Positions 57,661 through 64,000 of a DNA stretch of 64,000 nucleotides are shown one piece after another. The DNA is taken from assembly GCA_018417955.1 (NCBI GenBank), contig JACTVC010000029.1, positions 124,001-188,000 on the forward strand. The letters are read 5' to 3'. The DNA is from Laccaria trichodermophora. Its lineage: Eukaryota; Basidiomycota; Agaricomycetes; Agaricales; Hydnangiaceae. Position numbers and translations under genes: made by a program. The notes beneath the pieces are model-generated. The model saw only the letters and a program-made list of their open reading frames with translations, ran no database searches and was not told the origin of the DNA. How positions within the stretch are numbered: position 1 is the first letter of the stretch; every line of letters starts with the position of its first letter.

Positions 57661-60600
57661 GTCCTGATGGATGGGAAAAGTGGATAATCAAATCCCTTTC
57701 CGATGGTGCACTGAGCCTTGTTCTTGATTTGCATAACTACGAAGTTATGAATTCTTGCTTCCCTGGTGATATAAAGGATATGTGGCTTACGATGTTTCAC
57801 AAGCGGGGTGTTCACACCGACCTTGGCAACTGGAGAGGCCTACTGCTCTCTAATGTGCTTGCGAATTCTCCCATGGCCTGGCTCAATTGTTGCCTGATTC
57901 AATACTCTTCTGAAAAGAGGATTCTACTGGATACGCAGGTGGCGGCGCAACCAGGGGTTCAAACTCACGATTTGATGAGATTTCTTGCGAGTATCAAGTG
58001 CTGGGCGACTAGGCACAAACAGCCAGTTTATGCACTTAAACACGATCAAATGAAAGGTTTTGATTACCTTGCGCCTGAAGGCTTTCATGACGCTATTCGA
58101 TCTTATGGGCTGCTGCAGTCCATCATTGATATAGATAAAGCTGCTCACAAGGATACGAAGTGCTTCATTCGGACAGCCTATGGGGTCACCACACTGATCG
58201 TTGTCTCAGATGTTAACAAACAGGGCGGCCCTCTTTCTCCGATCAAGTCCACATTTACAACAAGCTTAGGTCATTATTACCTTAATGACCTTATGGCAAA
58301 TGATCCTGATGCCCTTATTGTTTCGTTGAGCGCTCGCGAAAGGAAAGACCCACATCTTAAGGATGATGGGGACAACCTGACGATTGCGATGGTTGAAGCT
58401 ACTGATGATTCTTTCCTTTTCTCCAGGTCCCTTCCATCTCTTAGAAGGAATACCCTTGCGATGGAAAGATTCCAGTATGCCTACGGATGGATGACACAAT
58501 GGTCAAAGTCGATGGCTTGCCTCCTGTCAGCGACTGGGGATCATCCGAGTGTGGTATCCCTCCCATCAGTTTCTATCGAAAGGGGAGTAAATCTGCTTAT
58601 AATAACTGAGCATGAGGTGCCTCTGATTCGTGACGAGCTAGAGTTCCTTCGAGCAAAAGTCGATAACCCAACGGCACGCTTTGAAGAACTCAAGGACTTT
58701 ATCGACACATTCCAGTTCCCTCGCGTCTTCGGAAGACTTCCGATAATGCTGATTCGCAAGATTGTCGCGCAGAACATCATCTCCAAGTGTCGTGCTATGC
58801 TATATCTCCAGCCAATCAAACAGTCAGACGCGGACACTTTGGACAAACAGATTATTGAGAAGGTCCACCTTGCCCTCAGTTTTCCGTTTAGGCCATTGTC
58901 GAAGATTGCCAATCTTCCTCTCTCGCACCATGGCTTTGACTTCCCGTCAATTGCGAGGATCAATGCTGGCATCGCGGTTGCTGGAATCTCTCGGGATCTT
59001 AATCATCATATCCAAGCCTATCGTACAATGGCAAAGATTATGATGGTAGACTGGATGTGTGAAAAGAACGGATGTATCTATCCCCTCGATGGGGATGGAC
59101 TACTGAAGGACTTCTCTCACTATGCACGGTCGATACCAGCAGGATGGATCATTGCTCAGAAGGTCATGAGGGACTTACCAAAACCTCTTTCTCTGAGAAT
59201 GACCGACCAGTCTTTGTTATCTAACGGTGAGGTTTCGCTGTCACATGTGGTCAACATTTGCAATCACTGGAATCCCCAGAAATTCGTGGACCTGAATGGG
59301 CACACGCTCAGGTCATTATGTGCGAAGGGAATCCGAAATTTGCAAGATGTTGGCAAATGGGTGATACAGAAGTCAGGTGAAGTTGTCATTTCAGAACGTG
59401 AACAACGCTTTGATAAGACATGGTCACCAGCGGCCCGCAAGAATTGGGCAACTCTTACCAGTGCCCTTCGAGATGGATTAACTCTTAGCCGACTTGTCAA
59501 TGGGCCGCTAGAGCTATCCATCTCCAGAGCAGTTCGAGAATCACGAGCTGAGGATCTCATTCAAACATTTGCCAATGTTTGTGGGTTCAGAAACTTACGT
59601 GGTGTTGTGAATGCTATGTGGGCATCGGACGGGTCGATGAAGCCAGCGTCAGCGACGATCGAGGATGACAAAGTTGTCCTTGGTGCGGCTACTGGACCCT
59701 CCACCTTGGTGTTGAAAATCCCGGGGCGTAATGTCTCCATTCTTCATGGTGAACAGATTGGGCTGATTTCTGCTTTGATACTCGCAGGATGGAACTCTAG
59801 TGATGCGCAGTATTTGATTACCGATCACCTGAATTCTGTTAGGCTTATCGAAGACAGTCAGTCAAGCATTAGCCAAGTGTCTCGCCTTCGTAATATGAAC
59901 GGACGGTTGTATTATCGATGGATCCTTTCGCTGGTGGATAGAACAGATGTCAGCATCAAGTACACGCCAGCGCATATGGATGGAGACACTCTTAAAGCGA
60001 CGATGAATCGTGATGCTGACTTCTACGTGTCCTCTTCTCACGAGGTCAAACACATCATTCCACAGTCCCCTCTCCCGACTTTCCACATGAATGACTATAC
60101 CTTTTATCGGGATGGAGACGGTTGGATCAAGAGCAACATTGGCGACTTTATAGATGTAACAATGTCGCACGAGATATCGATGAAGCTGGGATATGGAAAC
60201 AAATATCGGATGTCGACTTGGGCCCATGAGCAGTCCGCGCTGCCAGACTTTCCCTATCTCAGAGCAGCATCAGCTCACTCGGCTGCTGTACAGCTATACG
60301 CGAGGTCTGGACAGCTTCCAACCACGGATGTTCTTATGGAGAGGGGCAAACTGCTGAGCGACAGGTGCAGGCTTGGATGTGGTGACGTTGAAGACATGCA
60401 TCACATTTTCGTGGATTGCAGAATCTACAAAAGTTGGAGAGATGAGGCGTGAATGAATGTTGTTGATTGGACAAAGGAGAAACTTGACGCCGTGGATATT
60501 GAGGAGGTTGTCAAAGACAGCCTCCTCACAGCAGCTAAGTCGCTCTTCATTGACGATCCATTGGTGTGGCCACTACAGAAGACGCTTTTCTATTTAGGGC

Positions 60601-60788
60601 AACTACCGAAGATAGACCCTTTGTTCAATTGGGGTGGCGTCAAGCTTGGAGAAATTTTTCAAAGACAACTTAAGTCTCATATAGTCAACTTCTGGCACAT
60701 GACGTGTATCCGTCTAGCGGGGAGGATTTTTGGAGATTTTCAGAGGAGGATGGCGGTATTGAATGACGGAAACAAGAAAACCTGTTGA
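57661..60788 (+). pseudogene. Reverse transcriptase with RNase H domain (5'-truncated, one stop)
   Basis: One frame stays open for about 930 codons from the truncation point to TGA at 60450-60452, then continues open to TGA at 60786-60788. Reverse-transcriptase motifs are ALKHDQMKGFDYLAPEGFHD (motif A, about 58028-58088), KQGGPLSPIKSTF (motif B, about 58220) and EATDDSFLF (motif C, about 58396; DD present). RNase H motifs are WASDGSMKPAS (about 59622), HGEQIGLISAL, TDHLNSVRLIEDS and YTPAHMDGDTL (about 59961). A CRLGCGDVEDMHHIFVDC knuckle follows near 60367-60420. The internal TGA follows a GCG codon and would read CGA if one C-to-T change were reversed. No native ATG is present because the 5' end is missing. 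Confidence 0.85.
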
Positions 60789-60888
60789 TTTGGCATTTGT
60801 AACAACACATGGTCCATCGAGGATGACTTATTAGTTAACCTTAATCTTTCATAGATGTAGATGGATTTCCCTTTGTAACAATTGTAAC
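57661..60888 (+). mobile_element. 5'-truncated non-LTR-type retrotransposon
   Basis: It begins abruptly at GTCCTGATGG (57661), after AACT, inside the 165-bp tandem repeat. It ends near TAACAATTGT (60885), where AACTT and the repeat resume. The 4-bp AACT on both sides may be the target duplication. There is no poly(A) tail. The element retains reverse-transcriptase and RNase H coding sequence but no endonuclease, as expected of incomplete reverse transcription. It is the younger relative of the remnant at 35930-37210. Confidence 0.75.
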
Positions 60889-61061
60889 TTATCTCCATTA
60901 ATACTCAACCGTTTCGTAAACCGTTTTGTGGAGCGTGTTCGTGAAGTGCGTAGGTATCGAAACGAGCCCACGTGCATGCGAAACGAATTGCAGGAAGGTA
61001 CTGAACAGCTGGGCATTGTGTTGTGGTTACAATGGGTGGCGTCATTGGGTTGTGGTGATAA

Positions 61062-61772
61062 TAGTAGTAACAATTGAAGTTGTCTAAGTTCGAAAATGTA
61101 AGTTGAACATGTCACGTGACATCCCGCAACCGTACCGACTTCCATCAATTCACTTCTTACACTTTCTAAGGCAGCTCGTAGCTATAACTTCACGAGTTTT
61201 GCACCTTTTGGTCTCTATGTAGGCTTGTTTTAATCGCTTTATTTACGCGAATTCAACCCACCTTACGGCGTAAAAAAATATAGAGTATCTCAGAAACTGT
61301 AGCATGAACTATTTTGCCTGTGGTACAGATGTAACATATATTATATCATCATGAGTTCTGCTCGGTTTCATGTGATCTTGGGCTCGCTAGAAACGCACAA
61401 ATCAGAGCTTTGAAACGGGTCCAAGAGCCCCTAATATTTCGACGTTTAAGGCAACCTCCGATAACATTTACCATTTTTGTGCAGATTCTTCGCCAGTAAT
61501 TGGTCCATAGCCCTGCGAGTTTTGACCTAAATGCTACGTATACAGACGCGTTGGAAACTGCTTAAACGCCGCTTTTCAGCGCAAAAAAGAACACAATTAA
61601 CGAATATGACTTGCAAAAGATACCTCATCTTCTTTGTTGTTGCAATTTTTGTAGGTCAATCAATTTCTGAACAGTGGTGTGGTTTCTTCTTGTTCCAGCC
61701 TTATTTTGATCATAATGATTGATATATAATAAGGAATGTTCTTTCTATTGAAATCCATTCTACTAGTAGTTT
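61062..61772. repeat. Solo copy of the palindrome arm module
   Basis: These 711 bp are colinear, with no net length change (offset 45750), with 15312-16022 in the right arm of the palindromic transposon, at visibly less than full identity. They start at TAGTAGTAACAATTG and stop at a TAGTAGTTT-like block. Sequence outside these limits does not match. It shows that the arm contains a module that also spreads separately. The 63-codon frame inside (61531-61722) is not convincing as a gene. Confidence 0.75.
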
Positions 61773-62144
61773 CAGGTTATCTCAGGACAGTTCAGATTGC
61801 CCAAAGGTTGCCCCAGGACATCCTGTGATGCCTTGTGAAACCCTGGGTAAAAGCTTACAAACATGTTTGTCCCAGGAAAAAAGTGATTTTCCTGATGTAT
61901 GTAATCTAATACAATCTACATACAACATGTGGTGATCAGAAAACGCCCTGGGCCTCCACATTGCACTGAAGCTAAGTATTGCGTTGTGGAAAGGTATTAT
62001 CAGGGTCTAATATTTTGACATATTGATGTATACAGTAGGTGCACGGAGTTTCTGGGGTCACTGCTTACAAATTGGATCCGAGCTTACGAAAATGAAGCTG
62101 GCAGAAGACTGTTTCTGTAGACTATGGCCTCTGGGCATTCCCTT
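61773..62144. other. Unassigned spacer
   Basis: No gene or repeat is recognised. A TTTTCCTGATG at 61887-61897 resembles the right end of the CATCAGGAAA family, but no partner with a matching flank was found. Confidence 0.4.
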
Positions 62145-62503
62145 CCAATCCTATATCACAGGACCCAACCTGTTCCCTTAACAAATACCTTACATTAGGC
62201 CCAACCATCTCCCTTAACAACTTCCCTCCATTGGGCCCAACTATCAACAATACCTTAATACCATCATATATCAACAGTCAAAATTACCCCTGTTTAAGCC
62301 ATGTGGCCAATCTATAACCCTTTAGCCTTCATTGCCACCCCTTCATTGGGCCCAACCATCAAATATACATATACCGATGTCATTGGGCCAATGTACAATG
62401 TCATAACATCATTTGTAATTGGGTCCATTGGGGTAGCCCTATGACTTATTGCGACAATTGTCAATTTCTATTGTTATGGTTCCATAGTGTATCTACTGAA
62501 TGC
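62145..62503. repeat. Inverted partial copy of the left end of the 50228-54531 element
   Basis: The complement of 62145-62489 matches 50228-50570 block by block (CATAACAATAGAAATTGACA, GTTGGGCCCAATG, GCCACATGGCTTAAA). The copy also includes 14 bp of the flank outside that element (GCATTCAGTAGATA, 50214-50227). It has the expected CACTATGG terminus where the 50228 copy has CGCTATGG. Confidence 0.72.
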
Positions 62504-62784
62504 TCTGCAGATTGGGCCCTGTCTCAAGTGAAATGTATCAGCCAAACCTTGTAGAAGCCTTTGTTTGCTATATTAGAATTGTTTGGTAAATTAGAATTGT
62601 TTCCACAACATTATTCAAATCAAATGCTAAGTAGGTAAACAACATAAACTGGACATCAGCTATAAGATATGTCGACATCTATGATTGCATGCACATCAGC
62701 TCCCACCACCAATGTAAGCTACTTAGTGTTGGTGAGTCAATACCCCATGATGTCCTTCTATATATCTACATAAGCCTCTTTTCC
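62504..62784. other. Spacer 3' of the ankyrin gene
   Basis: Nothing is recognised. It would include the 3' UTR of the minus-strand ankyrin gene. Confidence 0.4.
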
Positions 62785-64000
62785 AGCAGAAATATCACAT
62801 CTGTATGACCTCTCTCTGATGCAGCTAAAAGTACATTTGCATGAATTTCTAAATGAACATCCAATCTGTCAGCAGCTTTACAATTTGTTTCCAGCCTTAA
62901 GATCCTGCTGCCACAAATGCATTATTATGATGTCCATCTGGGGCATGTACATCTGACCCCTCTTCCATCAGCCATAAAACAGTTTCTATATGACTCTTTT
63001 GTAATGTTGCTGAAAGTTTCATTATCATAGATTTGTTTCTCACATTCACATCTGCCCCTTTGTCCATGAGCAAATTCACAATTGTCTTGTGACCTTCAGA
63101 TGCTGCTGCCACCAGTGCATTGCCATAATGTCCTCCCTGGGAATTTACATCTGCCCCATGTTCTATCAGAATTATAACAGTTTCTATATGACCCCACTCT
63201 GATGCTGCTGAAAGTGCATTTCCATAGATCTTTGCCTTGGCATTGACATCTGCCCCTTCATCTATTAGCAGATTTACAATTGCATTGTGACCTTCAGATG
63301 CTGCAGCCACAAGTGCATTATCATAAAGACCTCCCTGTGCATTTATATCTGCCCCCTTTTCTATCAGTAGTATAACAGTTTCTATATGACCATGGAGTGA
63401 TGCTGCTGAAAGTGCATTCCCATAGATTTTTACCTTAGCATTCACATCTGCCTCTGTGTCTATCAGCAGATTTACAATTGCCTTGTGACCTCCACATGCT
63501 GCTGCCACAAGTGCATTACCATAATGTCCTCCCTGGGAATTTATATCTGCCCCTTTTTCTATCAACACTATGATGATTTCTATATGACCCTGCTGTGATG
63601 CTGCTGAAAGTGCATTTCCATAGACCTTTACCTCAGCATTCGCATCTACCCCTCTATGTATTAGCAGCTTTACAACTGCCTTGTGACCTTTAAATGCTGC
63701 TGCAACAAGTGCATTTTTATATTTCCCCCCCTTTGCATTCACATCTGCTCCCATGTCTATCAGCAGTATAACAGTTTCTATATGACCCTGCAGTGATGCT
63801 GCTGAAAGTGCATTTCCATAAATTTTTGTCTCAGCATTCACATCTGCCCCTTCATTTATTAGCAAATTCACAATTGCATTGTAACCTCCATATGCTGCTG
63901 CCACAAGTGCATTACCATAATGACCTTCCTGTGCATTTATATCTGCCCCATTTTCTATCAGCAGTATAACAATCTCTATATGACCATGCCTTGATGCTAT
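62785..64000 (-). CDS. Ankyrin-repeat protein, partial (runs off the right edge)
   Basis: The minus frame is open from the window edge to a stop near 62897 and consists entirely of 33-residue ankyrin repeats (GHIETVILLIEKGADINAQG, YGNALSAAS, GHNAIVNLLIDEGADVNAKA). Neighbouring repeats alternate in two types, giving a 66-residue (198-bp) higher-order unit present about five and a half times. Beyond the stop, degenerate ankyrin sequence (SERGHTDVIFLLEKRLM) continues after a frameshift to a TAG near 62785, so the end is probably truncated. No N-terminal domain is visible. In basidiomycetes such arrays are often C-terminal to NACHT or similar signalling domains, but that part is outside the window. 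Function is unknown. Confidence 0.75.

Noticed and set aside
40009..61897. CATCAGGAAA at 40009 and TTTTCCTGATG at 61897 as ends of a 22 kb element
   Set aside because: Flanking dinucleotides do not match, inverted identity stops after about 11 bp, and the left motif lies inside a coding-like exon.

Overview
The window is nuclear DNA of a filamentous fungus, almost certainly a mushroom-forming basidiomycete (Agaricomycetes). The real genes are cut by many short GT-AG introns (mostly 47-65 nt). The mobile DNA belongs to families typical of that group: a Plavaka-type (CMC) transposase with a DUF6532 partner, a KDZ-like transposase, a reverse transcriptase with RNase H, and a fragment of a STE3-type pheromone receptor. 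I see no rRNA, tRNA or CRISPR array.

Host genes are mainly in the first 27 kb. They are the 3' part of coatomer beta-prime (265-1100, +), a 13-exon MgtA-type P-type ATPase (1723-5234, +), a 15-exon hexose transporter (5784-8168, -), a tentative membrane protein (16438-18168, +) and a second hexose transporter (21809-27082, +). The second transporter is split by a 2.7 kb transposon. The right edge carries an ankyrin-repeat array (62785-64000, -).

The rest is nested mobile DNA. (1) 11336-16249 is a near-perfect palindromic transposon with 2.43 kb arms. (2) 22263-24997 is a TIR element inserted in the second hexose transporter. (3) 27730-35013 is a hAT-like foldback element that itself received a TA-flanked MITE (27863-28512), a TAA-flanked MITE (28516-29050) and a Plavaka element (30561-34587). 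(4) 35930-37210 is a retrotransposon RNase H remnant. (5) 40044-49017 is a 9 kb foldback element with a broken STE3 pheromone-receptor fragment at its centre. (6) A KDZ-like transposase gene (49031-50224 and 54545-55274) is split by a 4.3 kb satellite-filled TIR element (50228-54531). (7) 56522-57567 is a Tc1/mariner element whose transposase is replaced by a foreign two-exon coding segment. (8) 57661-60888 is a 5'-truncated reverse-transcriptase element.

Three elements (11336-16249, 22263-24997, 30561-34587) share the terminal motif CATCAG(C/G)AAA and appear to be flanked by 2-bp duplications. The Plavaka element, which still carries a transposase remnant, suggests they belong to one family. 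The most distinctive theme is repeated production of long inverted-repeat elements with minisatellite cores that have picked up gene fragments. Exon junctions and element ends were read by eye from splice consensus, frame and inverted-repeat matching. Family names rest on recognised motifs, not on a database search.
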